Shown here one piece after another: positions 35,782 to 44,700 of a stretch of 64,000 nt of DNA. The notes beneath the pieces are model-generated. The model did no database searches. It saw only the letters and a program-made list of their open reading frames with translations, and was not told the origin of the DNA. This DNA comes from KK5 sp034043675. Its GTDB lineage: Bacteria; Pseudomonadota; Gammaproteobacteria; Burkholderiales; Burkholderiaceae_C. Location of the stretch: contig NZ_JAXCLA010000011.1 in assembly GCF_034043675.1 (NCBI RefSeq), forward strand, positions 124,001 through 188,000. The letters run 5' to 3'. A program made the position numbers and the translations under genes. Numbering within the stretch: position 1 is the first letter of the stretch; each line of letters starts with the position of its first letter.

Positions 35782-36765
35782 TCAGCCCGCGGCGTCCGGC
35801 CGTGGCTTGAAGCGCGGGCCAAGCGCTGCAGCCATCGTCTGGTAGACCGCGCTTGCGCCCGGCAGGGTGGAAGGTGGCAGCACGACCTGGACCTCGAGCA
35901 GCATGTCTCCGGCCGGCTCTCCTGCACGCCCGCGTCCCTTGAGTCGCAAGCGCTTGCCATGCGGCGTATCCGGCGGCACGGTGACCCGCACCGGGCCCGC
36001 GGGCGTTGCGGCCGTGACCTCCGAGCCCAGCGCAGCCTCCCAGGGAGCCAGGGGCAGGGTTTCGTGGAGATCCGGGCTCGGCGCCACCGGCGCGGCGGCC
36101 TTGAACTGGATCTCGAGGTACAGATCACCGGCATCCGCGCCACCCCGGCCGGCCGAACCTTGTCCCGGCAGCCGGATGTGCTGGCCCGGCTTGACGCCCT
36201 TGGGAATCTGAACCTGCACGCGGCGAGGCAACACGGCGCGATAGCCCTGTTCATCGGAGCTCAGTCGGCGCACCGTGACCGAGCGGACCGCGCCCTCGAC
36301 GGCATCCCGGGCATCGATCTGCAAGGTGACGTGCTCGTCGGCACCACGCTCGGGCTTGGCCTCTTGCGGCTCAGGCTTCGACGCGCGGCCGAACATGCTG
36401 GTGAAGAAGTCGGTGAAGTTCTGAGCCTTGCGCCCTGTGGTCGGTGCGCCATCGAAACGGAAGCCCTGCTTCCAGTCATCAGGCAGATCGGGTGCTTCCG
36501 TCGATCCTGAATCTGATGCAGCGGGCGTTTGAGCGTCCGCCGCACGGCGATGCCGGCTTCGCACCCCGTCGTAGGCCTTGCGGCGCTGCGGGTCCGACAG
36601 CACTTCATACGCCTCGTTGATCTTGAGCATCGCGGCGTGCGATTCAGCGCTCGGGTGCAGGTCGGGATGATGCAAACGCGCCAGGCGGCGATAGGCCTGC
36701 TTGACCGCCGACGGGTCGGCGTCGGGGCTCAGGCCCAGGATCGCGTAGTAGTCCTCGAAGCGCAT
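35782..36765 (-). CDS. cbpA: Curved-DNA-binding DnaJ-type co-chaperone CbpA
   Basis: A 327-residue DnaJ homologue without zinc fingers. The J-domain (4-70) has YYAILGLSPDAD, the HPD motif in RLARLHHPDLHP, and YEVLSDPQRRKAYD. A Gly/Ser-rich linker leads to the DnaJ C-terminal substrate domains (VQIPKGVKPGQHIRLPGQG; LPLAPWEAALGSEV). The ATG at 36765 is the J-domain start. It works with DnaK and is controlled by CbpM downstream. Confidence 0.93.
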   Translation of the reverse strand: MRFEDYYAILGLSPDADPSAVKQAYRRLARLHHPDLHPSAESHAAMLKINEAYEVLSDPQRRKAYDGVRSRHRRAADAQTPAASDSGSTEAPDLPDDWKQGFRFDGAPTTGRKAQNFTDFFTSMFGRASKPEPQEAKPERGADEHVTLQIDARDAVEGAVRSVTVRRLSSDEQGYRAVLPRRVQVQIPKGVKPGQHIRLPGQGSAGRGGADAGDLYLEIQFKAAAPVAPSPDLHETLPLAPWEAALGSEVTAATPAGPVRVTVPPDTPHGKRLRLKGRGRAGEPAGDMLLEVQVVLPPSTLPGASAVYQTMAAALGPRFKPRPDAAG

Positions 36766-36965
36766 CGCTCTGCCCCCGTTGCATCCGGCATGAGTGCAGG
36801 CTAAGGCCGTGCACGGCTGAAAAACCAGGAGGACACGCGAAAACGAAGTTGTCCGAGCACGCCGAGGCATGGTCTCCGACAAGCGGGGCCGAGGTCCCGG
36901 AAACGGGCGGACAGCTGCGCGCTCCGACTACGGACTAACCGACATCAGCCCAAGTCGACACAACA

Positions 36966-37008
36966 AGCGCCGGGCAAAGAACCCTCATCCTGACGGGCGC
37001 CCAGCGCT
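36966..37008 (-). terminator. Possible terminator after PEP-CTERM gene
   Basis: AGCGCCGGGC (36966-36975) and GCCCAGCGCT (36999-37008) pair over 9 of 10 bases; on the minus strand the stem is followed by TGTTGTG. The stem overlaps the stop codon of the gene at 37008. Confidence 0.4.
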
Positions 37009-37910
37009 CACGAGGCTTTGCGTCGCTTGTTGGACAGCAATCCGACAAGTCCCAAGCCGACAAGCGCGAGCGCCGCGGTGGCCGGCTCAGGGACCGGTTG
37101 CGCCGTCGAGATGATCGAGTAGCCGCTCTGCCCGACGTCGGCGGCATTGGTGCTGACGCGGTTGGTCCAATTGATCGAGGCGTCGGCGATATTGGCCGCC
37201 ATCGCGAAGGCGTAGGCGTTGAACGAAGCGTGCGTGTCGTACAGACCGCTGATCTGGAAGTCGACCCTGACGCTTCCGGCATCGATCGCGCCGCGGTCCG
37301 ATGTGTTGCCGAGGTTCAGGTCAACGAACATCAACACCTGCTGGTTGGCCGGGTTGGTGATGTCCTCACCCGACCAGAACGGCAGCGTCCAGCCATCGCC
37401 CGGGCCGGGCTTCGCAGCGTTTGGACCGTAGCGCAGATCCGCGCTGGTGAAGGTCTCGTTGACCGCGCCGCTCACGTAGGTCAAGGTCGACGGCAAGGAC
37501 GTGCCTGCGTCCCATTGGTAGCCGCTGGACTTGATGGACAAGCTGAAGTCGCTCGGTACGGGCCCGGTCATCGAAAAGGCCAGCACGATGTCGTCGTTGT
37601 AACCGCGACCGCCGGTCGTCGTGACCCAGAAGCTGCCCGAGGTCGACGACGTGGAGATCGTCTGCGTCGTCACTTGGCCGGACACATTGCCGGCCGCGCC
37701 GCTGTTGGCGATGTGCAGCTGATTCAGGCCGCCGCCCGGTGCGTTGATCCAGTAGGTGTCGTCCGCGCCGCTGCCATAACGCGCGCCGGCATCGTTGGCC
37801 ACGCCGACGTAGATGTTGCGGTTGGCGGGAAGCTGCTCATAGGACTGCGCCCATTGGCTCGTCATGGCCAGAAGGCCCACACAGGCCCAACCGATCGCTG
37901 AATGCTTCAT
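37008..37910 (-). CDS. PEP-CTERM sorting-domain protein
   Basis: A 300-residue secreted protein: signal peptide MKHSAIGWACVGLLAMTSQWAQS, a beta-rich choice-of-anchor body with WINAPGGGLNQLHIAN and GRGYNDDIVLAFSMTG, and C-terminal VPEPATAALALVGLGLVGLL plus NKRRKAS, the exosortase signal. The ATG at 37910 starts the signal peptide. It is divergent from the two DNRLRE-type PEP-CTERM genes across a palindromic region, suggesting common control. Confidence 0.88.
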   Translation of the reverse strand: MKHSAIGWACVGLLAMTSQWAQSYEQLPANRNIYVGVANDAGARYGSGADDTYWINAPGGGLNQLHIANSGAAGNVSGQVTTQTISTSSTSGSFWVTTTGGRGYNDDIVLAFSMTGPVPSDFSLSIKSSGYQWDAGTSLPSTLTYVSGAVNETFTSADLRYGPNAAKPGPGDGWTLPFWSGEDITNPANQQVLMFVDLNLGNTSDRGAIDAGSVRVDFQISGLYDTHASFNAYAFAMAANIADASINWTNRVSTNAADVGQSGYSIISTAQPVPEPATAALALVGLGLVGLLSNKRRKAS

Positions 37911-37950
37911 CCGTGTCTCCGGGGTTTCGTGATGTGTTGCCGCTTTTCTC

Positions 37951-37988
37951 GAAATATACAGTGAGATACAACGCGCGTTGTATATTTC
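37951..37988. promoter_or_regulatory. Nested palindromic operator
   Basis: ATACAACGCGCGTTGTAT (37966-37983) is a perfect 18-bp palindrome. Around it GAAATATAC (37951-37959) and GTATATTTC (37980-37988) also pair. This AT-rich element lies between divergent PEP-CTERM genes, 41 bp from one ATG and 44 bp from the other; it is probably a repressor or activator site for both. Confidence 0.7.
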
Positions 37989-38031
37989 CAAATACATCGA
38001 ATTCGACACAACAATCCCTAGGAGACTTTCG

Positions 38032-38862
38032 ATGACGTTTCGTTTCCGTGCGCGCGGCGCGAGCATCGCTCTCGCGGCGCTGATGACCTGCGCCGCCCTG
38101 GCCGCACTGCCTACCGACGCTGCGGCGGTCACCGTCGTGCTCGGCGCCGGCAAGGTCTCCACGCTCTTCCAGAACCAGCCCGATCACAGCATCGGCAAAG
38201 GTCCGGCGACCTTTGTCGGCGGCGACGCCAGCGGCTCGCCGCGACGCGGCCTGATCGACTTCAACCTGGCCGCCAACATCCCGGCCGGCGCGACGATCAC
38301 CGATGTGCAACTGACGCTGTATCTCGCAGGCGTGGCGACTGGCGACACGACACCACGCGAGATCGATTTGCACCGCATCACGGCCGACTGGGCGCACGGC
38401 CCGACGGGCCTGGGCGTGACGCAGATCGACGGTACCGACCAGGGCTTCCCGGCCATCGCGCCGAGTCCGACCTGGTACGACCGCCGCTACCAGCAGAATC
38501 AGCCCTGGGCCACGCCGGGCGGCGACTTCGCCACCGCCGTGAGCGCGGCAAGCATGATCGGCCAGACGGCCGGTAGCGCCTACAGCTGGTCGTCCCCGCA
38601 GATGGTGGCCGACGCGCAGTCAATGCTCGATGCACCGTCCACCAACCAGGGCTGGGCACTGCTGAACGTCGACGAATGGAGCGCCAACAGCTATCGGATC
38701 TTCTACACGCAGGCATGGGACGACACATCGCTGCGCCCGCAACTGCAGGTGAGCTATGTGCTGGCCGCAGTGCCTGAGCCGGCGACGGGCATGCTGCTGC
38801 TCGGCGGGCTGATCGCGATGGCGCTGCGGCGCCGGACGCCCACAGAGAAAGGCTCGCAATGA
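38032..38862 (+). CDS. DNRLRE-domain PEP-CTERM protein
   Basis: A 276-residue secreted protein. Signal peptide to about residue 36 (ALMTCAALAALPTDAAA), then a DNRLRE-like beta domain with RRGLIDFNLAANIPAGATIT, DLHRITADWAHGPTG and RPQLQVSY, and C-terminal VPEPATGMLLLGGLIAMAL with an Arg cluster. DNRLRE domains are cell-surface beta-sandwich modules. The ATG at 38032 follows AGGAGAC. It overlaps its paralogue downstream by 4 bp (ATGA). Confidence 0.88.
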   Translation: MTFRFRARGASIALAALMTCAALAALPTDAAAVTVVLGAGKVSTLFQNQPDHSIGKGPATFVGGDASGSPRRGLIDFNLAANIPAGATITDVQLTLYLAGVATGDTTPREIDLHRITADWAHGPTGLGVTQIDGTDQGFPAIAPSPTWYDRRYQQNQPWATPGGDFATAVSAASMIGQTAGSAYSWSSPQMVADAQSMLDAPSTNQGWALLNVDEWSANSYRIFYTQAWDDTSLRPQLQVSYVLAAVPEPATGMLLLGGLIAMALRRRTPTEKGSQ

Positions 38863-39740
38863 TTGCCAGTGCCTCGCTCTTCAAGCGCAGCCTCGCGACA
38901 GCTTCGCTCTCCGCGCTGCTGTGCGCTCACGTCCATGCCGCCGTCATCACGCTGACGCCGTCGAAGGACGCAACGATCTACGGCGCCAGCATGAACCAGG
39001 GCTTGCCGAACTCCTCCGGACAGGACTTGTTCAACCACAGCAATGGCGCCGGGCCGGGCATCTTCGCCGGCGGCAACGGCCAGCTCGCGCCGCACCGGGC
39101 GCTGATCGAGTTCGACATTGCTTCAGCCCTCCCGGCTGGCGCAGTCATCACGTCCGCGCAGCTCACCATGCATATCGGCATCGTTGCTGGATCGGGTGGC
39201 GCACCGGGCCTTGGCGACCAAACCCCACGCACGATGGACCTGTTCCGCCTGACGCGTGACTGGGGCGAAGGCACGACCGGCGCCAACGCGACAACGGTTG
39301 GCGGCACCGGCCAGGGCTTTCCGGCCAACGTGGGCGATGCCACCTGGCTGCAGTCCGCTTACCAGCAGGTGTCGTGGACCACGCCGGGAGGCGATCACGT
39401 GGCCGACGTGAGCAGCTCGCTGGCCGTGGGCAGCGTGTTCGGCTCGGCGCAGACATGGAGCTCGACGGCGCTGATGGTGTCGGACGTGCAGGGCTGGCTG
39501 GACAACCCGAGTTCCAATGACGGCTGGATCCTGATCAACCGGGACGAAAACCTGAAGCAGACACATCGCGCCTTCTATTCGAGCGAATGGCCCGACGCAG
39601 CGATGCGCCCGCAACTGCAGATTACCTACGAACTGGCACCGGTGCCCGAGCCTGGCAGCACCGCCCTTCTGTTGGCTGGCCTCGCTTTGCTCGGTTGGCG
39701 CGCTTCTGCACGTAGAGGCAGGAAGTCCTTGCCGGATTGA
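38859..39740 (+). CDS. DNRLRE-domain PEP-CTERM protein, tandem paralogue
   Basis: A 293-residue paralogue of the preceding protein: PHRALIEFDIASALPAGAVIT, MDLFRLTRDWGEGTTG, GQGFPANVGDATWLQSAYQQ and RPQLQITYELAPVPEP align with their counterparts. Signal peptide through HVHA; C-terminal VPEPGSTALLLAGLALLGW plus ARRGRK. The 4-bp overlap with the upstream gene indicates coupled translation and roughly equal amounts of the two surface proteins. Confidence 0.88.
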   Translation: MIASASLFKRSLATASLSALLCAHVHAAVITLTPSKDATIYGASMNQGLPNSSGQDLFNHSNGAGPGIFAGGNGQLAPHRALIEFDIASALPAGAVITSAQLTMHIGIVAGSGGAPGLGDQTPRTMDLFRLTRDWGEGTTGANATTVGGTGQGFPANVGDATWLQSAYQQVSWTTPGGDHVADVSSSLAVGSVFGSAQTWSSTALMVSDVQGWLDNPSSNDGWILINRDENLKQTHRAFYSSEWPDAAMRPQLQITYELAPVPEPGSTALLLAGLALLGWRASARRGRKSLPD

Positions 39741-39753
39741 GCCCCGGCTCCGA

Positions 39754-40332
39754 TCAGACCGCGATCAAGTGCTCGTACAGGATCGCCGCCCCGACCGCCG
39801 CCAGCACGAGGCCCCCGATCACCTCCGCGCGCTTGCCCACCACGTTGCCCAGCACGCGCCCCAGCATCACGCCCAGGGTCACCATCACGAAGGTGGCGCA
39901 GCCGATCGCCGCGGCGACGACGCCGATGTTCACGTCGATGAAGGCCAGGCCCACGCCGACGGCCATCGCGTCGATGCTGGTGGCGAAGCCGGTCAGGGCC
40001 AGGCGCGCGAAGCTGTGGCTCGACGGCTTGTCGTCGGGCGCGTCGGCCTCGGGGTCGTCCTTCTTGAGCCCGTTGTAGATCATGTGCAGGCCCAGCGCGC
40101 CGAGCAGGACGAAGGCGATCCAGTGGTCCCAGGCCTTCACCGCGTTGACGGCGCTCAGGCCGAGCACCCAGCCGACCAGGGGCGTGATGCCTTCGATGAC
40201 GCCGAAGATGGCGCCGGTGCGCAGCGCTTCGGACCAGCGGGGATTCTTGAGCGCGGCGCCCTTGCCGATGGCTGCGGCAAACGCGTCCGTCGACATCGCC
40301 AGGGCAAGAGCGGCTGTGGAGATGAAGTTCAT
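39754..40332 (-). CDS. mntP: Manganese efflux pump MntP
   Basis: A 192-residue, six-TM inner-membrane Mn2+ exporter. The paired metal-site motifs are ALAMSTDAFAAAIGKGAA (Asp16) and GFATSIDAMAVGVGLAF. The ATG at 40332 is the family start; an open frame runs on to 40428. The 5' leader holds a yybP-ykoY riboswitch, so manganese should induce expression. Confidence 0.95.
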   Translation of the reverse strand: MNFISTAALALAMSTDAFAAAIGKGAALKNPRWSEALRTGAIFGVIEGITPLVGWVLGLSAVNAVKAWDHWIAFVLLGALGLHMIYNGLKKDDPEADAPDDKPSSHSFARLALTGFATSIDAMAVGVGLAFIDVNIGVVAAAIGCATFVMVTLGVMLGRVLGNVVGKRAEVIGGLVLAAVGAAILYEHLIAV

Positions 40333-40410
40333 GATGGGGTAGGAGTCGTCCAAGGTCGGGCCAAGTCGCAACGACGCACCATCACTGCCCGACCTGACGT
40401 CGTGATAGCA

Positions 40411-40517
40411 CATCGTTGGTCTCGCCAACCAGAACTGGCTACCTGCGCCATGAGCCGCGGAGGCTCAAGTATGTTGACGCAGGCGCTTCCAAGCGATGGA
40501 AGCAGGCTACTCCCCAA
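40411..40517 (-). ncRNA. yybP-ykoY (mntP) manganese riboswitch
   Basis: Reading the minus strand, the hallmark 5' segment TTGGGGAGTAGCC is followed by a stem (CTTCCATCGCTTGGAAG), the conserved GCGTCAACATACTTG, a second stem (GAGCCTCCGCGGCTC), and the closing GGCGAGACCAACG. This order is diagnostic for the Mn2+ riboswitch and it sits about 80 bp upstream of mntP. Confidence 0.88.
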
Positions 40518-40585
40518 GAGTGGACGGCATTCTAGTCGAGAGATTTTGGTGCTCGGCCGACTTACGGCTTCAGTGACCTATGGCG

Positions 40586-41005
40586 TCAAGGCGCCCAGGG
40601 ATTGAGGAGCGTTGCGCCAGTCCCTTGAAAGTCGACGACATTGCGGGTCACGACGGTCATGCCATGAACCATTGCAGTCGCCGCGATCATGGCGTCACGT
40701 TCTGAACGTCGAGTCGGAATGTGGAGTTGGGCGCACTGAAGTGCTACTGCCGTATCAACGGGCAGTACTCGTCCGGCAAAGGCCGGCAAGACGTGGCTGT
40801 GCAGCCAGGTTCGCAGAATCGCAGCTTGCGCCGGATCGCGACGCTCGAGAGCAAGGATGCCGAGTTCAAGCTCGAGCACACAGATGGCCGAGACATACAA
40901 GGTCCCAGTAGCGACCTTGCTTGCCCAGGCAACGACGTTGGCATCAGCCCGGCCCGCCCCTGCTTTGCGCAGTTCCGAGACGACGTTGGTGTCCAGGACG
41001 TACAT
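40586..41005 (-). CDS. vapC: PIN-domain toxin (VapC family)
   Basis: A 139-residue PIN ribonuclease: YVLDTNVVSELRK with the first Asp, SAICVLELELGILALERRD with the Glu, and RSERDAMIAATAMVHGMTVVTRN with later acidic residues, ending NVVDFQGTG. This is the FitB-like VapC group, expected to cut RNA when free. It follows the antitoxin with a 1-base TGATG overlap. Confidence 0.92.
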   Translation of the reverse strand: MYVLDTNVVSELRKAGAGRADANVVAWASKVATGTLYVSAICVLELELGILALERRDPAQAAILRTWLHSHVLPAFAGRVLPVDTAVALQCAQLHIPTRRSERDAMIAATAMVHGMTVVTRNVVDFQGTGATLLNPWAP

Positions 41006-41259
41006 CAGCCGAGGTCCGCCTCGCGATAGATCTCACCAGCACGAGGTGGGTCGAAATCGATGTCTGCTGCGCCTGGCATAGAAAGCAGGCTGACGATGTT
41101 GGTCGTGGGGCCGGACAGTTCCTGATAGCGCTCGATCGTCAGAAGCACGTGCGCCGGGCGTCCACGATCCGTGATGAAAACGGGGCCGTGCGCGGCAGCC
41201 TTCTTCGCGCGACCGGTGTCTTGGTTGAACTCGCGGCTGGACAGGGTGGTGATGCTCAC
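41005..41259 (-). CDS. Phd/YefM-type antitoxin
   Basis: An 84-residue antitoxin. The DNA-binding N-terminus has SSREFNQDTGRAKKAA and GPVFITDRGRPAHVLLTIERYQEL, typical of Phd/YefM; the C-terminal acidic tail (DIDFDPPRAGEIYREADL) should wrap the PIN toxin. It starts at GTG 41259 with a GAGGAG Shine-Dalgarno. It is likely to repress its own operon. Confidence 0.9.
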   Translation of the reverse strand: MSITTLSSREFNQDTGRAKKAAAHGPVFITDRGRPAHVLLTIERYQELSGPTTNIVSLLSMPGAADIDFDPPRAGEIYREADLG

Positions 41260-41275
41260 GGCTGACTCCTCAAGA

Positions 41276-41292
41276 TAGTAGGAACATTACTA
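41276..41292 (-). promoter_or_regulatory. Candidate TA autorepression operator
   Basis: TAGTA and TACTA are 5-bp arms around seven bases (TAGTAGGAACATTACTA), 17 bp upstream of the antitoxin GTG and in AT-rich DNA that could hold the -10 box. Phd-type antitoxins bind such short inverted repeats. Confidence 0.45.
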
Positions 41293-41339
41293 CATCAAAG
41301 AGGGGCCTGCAAACGCCGACCGGCATCAGCCCTACTTGG

Positions 41340-43661
41340 TTAGCCCGACACGCAGCGCTGCAAGCCCGCCCACCAGTCCGCATGAGAGACAGGCTTGGCC
41401 AGATCGCCCGGCGCATCGGGCCTCGCGCTGCAGCACAAGAGCGCCAGGCTCGGCCCCGCCGACCGGCGCAACTCGACCATTTCATCCACCGACAGCGTCA
41501 GCGGCTCCACCACCATCAGCACCGGCGACGCACCGGCCAGCAACTCGCTCGCCTCGTCCAGCGAAGCCGCCTGCAGGATCCGGTCGAAGCTGGCCAGGGC
41601 CAGGCGTTCTGCCAGGGCCTCGCGCGCCGTCGGGCAGGCGTCCAGTACGAGGGCCAGCCAGCCTTCGCCGAGCAGCTCGGTGCCGGGTTCGGCCTGCGGC
41701 AGCGGCCATTGCACCTGGTCTTCGTCGGCGGCCTGCCAGGGCAGCTCGATGCTGAAGCGGCTGCCGGCGCCGAGGCGGCTGTGCAGGGTGATGTCGCCGC
41801 CCATGGCGCGCACGGCCTGGCGGGCGATGCTCAAACCCAGCCCCAGGCCCGGCTGGCGGCCCTGGCCGGTGGCGCGCACGAAGGGTTCGAAGACCAGGGG
41901 CAGGTCGGCTTCGGCGATGCCCTGGCCGGTGTCGCTGACGCTCAGATGCAGCATGCCGCCGGCCGCATCGGCCTCCAGCACGATCTGACCCTGCTGGGTG
42001 AACTTGGCGGCGTTGGACAGCAAGTTGAACAGGACTTGGCGCAGGCGCTTGGCGTCGAGCTCGACGACGGCGGGCAGCGCCGGGCCGCGCTGCAGGCTCA
42101 GCTCGTTGCCGCCGCTGCGTGCCATCGCCTGTGCCTGCTCTACCACCTCGATCAGCAAGCCGTGCAGGTACAGCGGCGCGGTGACGATCTCCGGCGCGGC
42201 TTCGGCCTCGGGGCTGCGGGCGAAGCGCTGCAGCTCGTCGATGGTTTCCAGCAACATCAGCCCGCTGTGCTCGATGGCGCGGCGCGTGGCCTCGAACTCG
42301 CGGTCCTGGCCGAGGCGGCGCGTCAGCTGCACCATCGATGCCAGCGGCGCGCGCAGGTCGTGGCCGATGTAGCCCAGCAGCCGGCCCTTGGCGGCGTCGC
42401 TGGCCTGCGCGCGGGCGCTGGCCGTGGCCAGCTCGGCGGTGCGCTGGCGCACAGTGGCCTCCAGCGTCTGCGCGTGCTGCGCGCGCTCGCGGTCCAGTTG
42501 CAGCAGTACCGAGCCCATCAGCGCAACGGAGCCCACCACGCAGCCCAGCAGCGCGCCGCTCTCGACCAGGTCGGTGTTCGGGATCACGCCCATCAGGCTT
42601 AGGTAATGCTGCACCACGCCCACCTGCTGGCACAGCACCGCGAAGAACCAGGCCGGGCCGAGCGGGCCGCCCGCCTTGACACCCTGCGCGCTGATGAGGA
42701 TCGTCATCGCGATCAGCACGAACAGGACGGTGTTGTTCCACTGCGTGGCCAGCCGGTAGTCGCCCCACAGGCACCACAGCCCCGTCAGCAGCGGCAAGGC
42801 GATCACCGCGAGCAGCGCGCGGTCCATGCGCGGCCGGCGCTGCTTCACGCCCAGCACCTGCCGCATCGTCAGCGCCTGGGCGATCGTGGCGCCCGCGCCG
42901 AGCACGCCCAGCGAACGCTGGGCCCAGTCGGTGGCATCGGGCCACAGCAGCGCGAAGGCCGCGCCCTGCATCCCCGCCTCGTACAGCAGGGCCAGCAGCA
43001 GGTAGGCCGCCAGCAGGCCGAAAGCCGGCTGGCGCAGCGCCAGGAACAGGCCGGCCGCGAGCAGCGCGATCATCGCCGGCAGGCTGAACAGCACGCTGTG
43101 GATCAGGTTCGCCCGCGTGCTGGCGGCCAGCAGCGCGGTGGGCGTCCACAGCCGCGGCCGCAGGCTCACCGCACCACGGCTGGCGACGCGCAGCAACAGC
43201 TCGCGCGTCTCGCCGGGTGCCACGCGCACGACGAAGGCGCTCTCGCGGGTGGGCAGCTCGCGGGCGGAGAAGGGCTGGTCGGTGCCGGCGCGCGAATACT
43301 GCCAATCAGGCGCCCCGGCGCGGCGCGAGAACAGCGCGACCGATTCCATGCGCGCCGGCTCCAGCGCCAGCACACGCACCTGCGCCTCGTCCTCGGGGTT
43401 GTGCAGCGTGATGCGCAGCCAGAAGGCCGCGGCGCTGTAGCCCGGTGCGAGCAGGGCCGGCGTGGTCGGGCGAAACACCGGCTGCCCCAGGGCCTGCGGG
43501 TCGGGCGACGCGGCCGGGTCGACGTGGATCAGCGCCAGCGCCCCCAGCTCGATCGGCGCCGAGTCGCTGGAGCGCAGTTCCACGGCGGTCTGCGCCATCG
43601 CCGGCAGGGCCAGCATCACCAGCAGCTGCACGCCGGCTGCCCAGGCGAGCAGCCGCCTCAA
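41340..43661 (-). CDS. 7TMR-DISM sensor histidine kinase with degenerate receiver
   Basis: A 773-residue kinase. Signal peptide (RRLLAWAAGVQLLVMLALPAMA), a 7TMR-DISM extracellular domain (about 25-180, with AAFWLRITLHNPEDEAQV), seven TM segments (about 195-400), a coiled coil, HisKA with His in GYIGHDLRAPLASM, and an HATPase with NLLSNAAKFT and GLGLGLSIARQ. The C-terminal ~110 residues resemble a receiver, but the phosphoacceptor position reads VVEPL (Glu for Asp). The start is TTG at 43661, overlapping the regulator stop as TTGA; no ATG gives a full signal peptide. Confidence 0.88.
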   Translation of the reverse strand: MRRLLAWAAGVQLLVMLALPAMAQTAVELRSSDSAPIELGALALIHVDPAASPDPQALGQPVFRPTTPALLAPGYSAAAFWLRITLHNPEDEAQVRVLALEPARMESVALFSRRAGAPDWQYSRAGTDQPFSARELPTRESAFVVRVAPGETRELLLRVASRGAVSLRPRLWTPTALLAASTRANLIHSVLFSLPAMIALLAAGLFLALRQPAFGLLAAYLLLALLYEAGMQGAAFALLWPDATDWAQRSLGVLGAGATIAQALTMRQVLGVKQRRPRMDRALLAVIALPLLTGLWCLWGDYRLATQWNNTVLFVLIAMTILISAQGVKAGGPLGPAWFFAVLCQQVGVVQHYLSLMGVIPNTDLVESGALLGCVVGSVALMGSVLLQLDRERAQHAQTLEATVRQRTAELATASARAQASDAAKGRLLGYIGHDLRAPLASMVQLTRRLGQDREFEATRRAIEHSGLMLLETIDELQRFARSPEAEAAPEIVTAPLYLHGLLIEVVEQAQAMARSGGNELSLQRGPALPAVVELDAKRLRQVLFNLLSNAAKFTQQGQIVLEADAAGGMLHLSVSDTGQGIAEADLPLVFEPFVRATGQGRQPGLGLGLSIARQAVRAMGGDITLHSRLGAGSRFSIELPWQAADEDQVQWPLPQAEPGTELLGEGWLALVLDACPTAREALAERLALASFDRILQAASLDEASELLAGASPVLMVVEPLTLSVDEMVELRRSAGPSLALLCCSARPDAPGDLAKPVSHADWWAGLQRCVSG

Positions 43662-44440
43662 GATTCGTTCCGCCGGCCCTGGCGGTGCGCCTGCCGGTAG
43701 GCCTGCGGGCTCAGGCCGTGGCGGTCGCGGAAGGCGGTCGCGAAATTGCCCGGGTTGCCGTAGCCCACGTGCGCGGCGATCTCCTGCACGGGCATCTCGG
43801 TTTCGGTCAGCAGCCGCAGGCCGGTGCTCAGGCGCTCGCCGCGCAGGAAGCCCGAGACCGTCTGGCCCACGTGCTCGCCGAACAGCGCGAGCAGGCGCTT
43901 CTCGTGCGTGCCCACCTGCTGCGCGATCTGGCTCACGGTGAGCGCCTCGCCCAGGTGTTCGCGGATGAAGCTCACCGCGCTGTGTGCCAGCAGCGCGCCG
44001 GGGTCGCGCTCCGGATGTTCGTCCTGCGCCTCGGGCACCTCGTCGCTGCTGCCGCGCCGGATCTGTTCGGCCAGCCGCAGGTGAACGCGGATGCGCGCGA
44101 GCACCTCCTCCGGGTGGAAGGGCTTGCTGATGAAATCGACGGCACCCACGTTCAGGCCGTGGATACGGTCCGCCGCGGTGCTGTGCGCGCTGAGGAACAG
44201 CACCGGGATGTTGCGGGTCTGCGGATCGGCCTTCAGCAGCTGGCACAGCGCGAAGCCGTTGAGGTCCGACATGCCGACGTCCAGCAGCGCCAGCGCGGGC
44301 TGCAGCGCCTGCGCGCGCGACAGGGCCTGCCTGGAATCCGAGGTCAGGGCCAGGCGATAGAGCGGCTGCAGGATCTGCGTGAGCCAGCGCAGCTCTTCGA
44401 GCTGATCGTCCACGATCAGCAGCAGGGGGCGTTCAGTCAT
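43658..44440 (-). CDS. Response regulator with AraC-type output
   Basis: A 260-residue regulator: receiver with LIVDDQLEEL, phosphoacceptor Asp in LALLDVGMSDLNG, LSAHS and the Lys in DFISKPFHPEE; then an AraC-type DNA-binding domain (about 160-255) with two HTHs, including LTVSQIAQQVGTHEKRLL and VQEIAAHVGYGNPGNFATAF. It is coupled to the kinase by a 4-base overlap and is divergent from the two-partner secretion genes, its likely targets. Confidence 0.9.
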   Translation of the reverse strand: MTERPLLLIVDDQLEELRWLTQILQPLYRLALTSDSRQALSRAQALQPALALLDVGMSDLNGFALCQLLKADPQTRNIPVLFLSAHSTAADRIHGLNVGAVDFISKPFHPEEVLARIRVHLRLAEQIRRGSSDEVPEAQDEHPERDPGALLAHSAVSFIREHLGEALTVSQIAQQVGTHEKRLLALFGEHVGQTVSGFLRGERLSTGLRLLTETEMPVQEIAAHVGYGNPGNFATAFRDRHGLSPQAYRQAHRQGRRNES

Positions 44441-44700
44441 GCGCGGTGGTCATCGAGGCGTGAAATTGTGCATGAGGGCATATGACGATCCCGCAGCATT
44501 CGCCCGACGGCGGCGGTCGCGCAGTGTGGCATTCGCACACCCGCGCATTGGCAATAGTCCACGCTCCCCGACCAATTGTTTCCAATGGTTCCTTTGCTCA
44601 AAAGTCCCGTCCGTTTCCGCAAAACCCCACATCCCGCGTAGCGCCGATAAACCGGGCCATGCGTGCATGTCCACGCAAACGAACGAGTGGGTGAAGAAGC

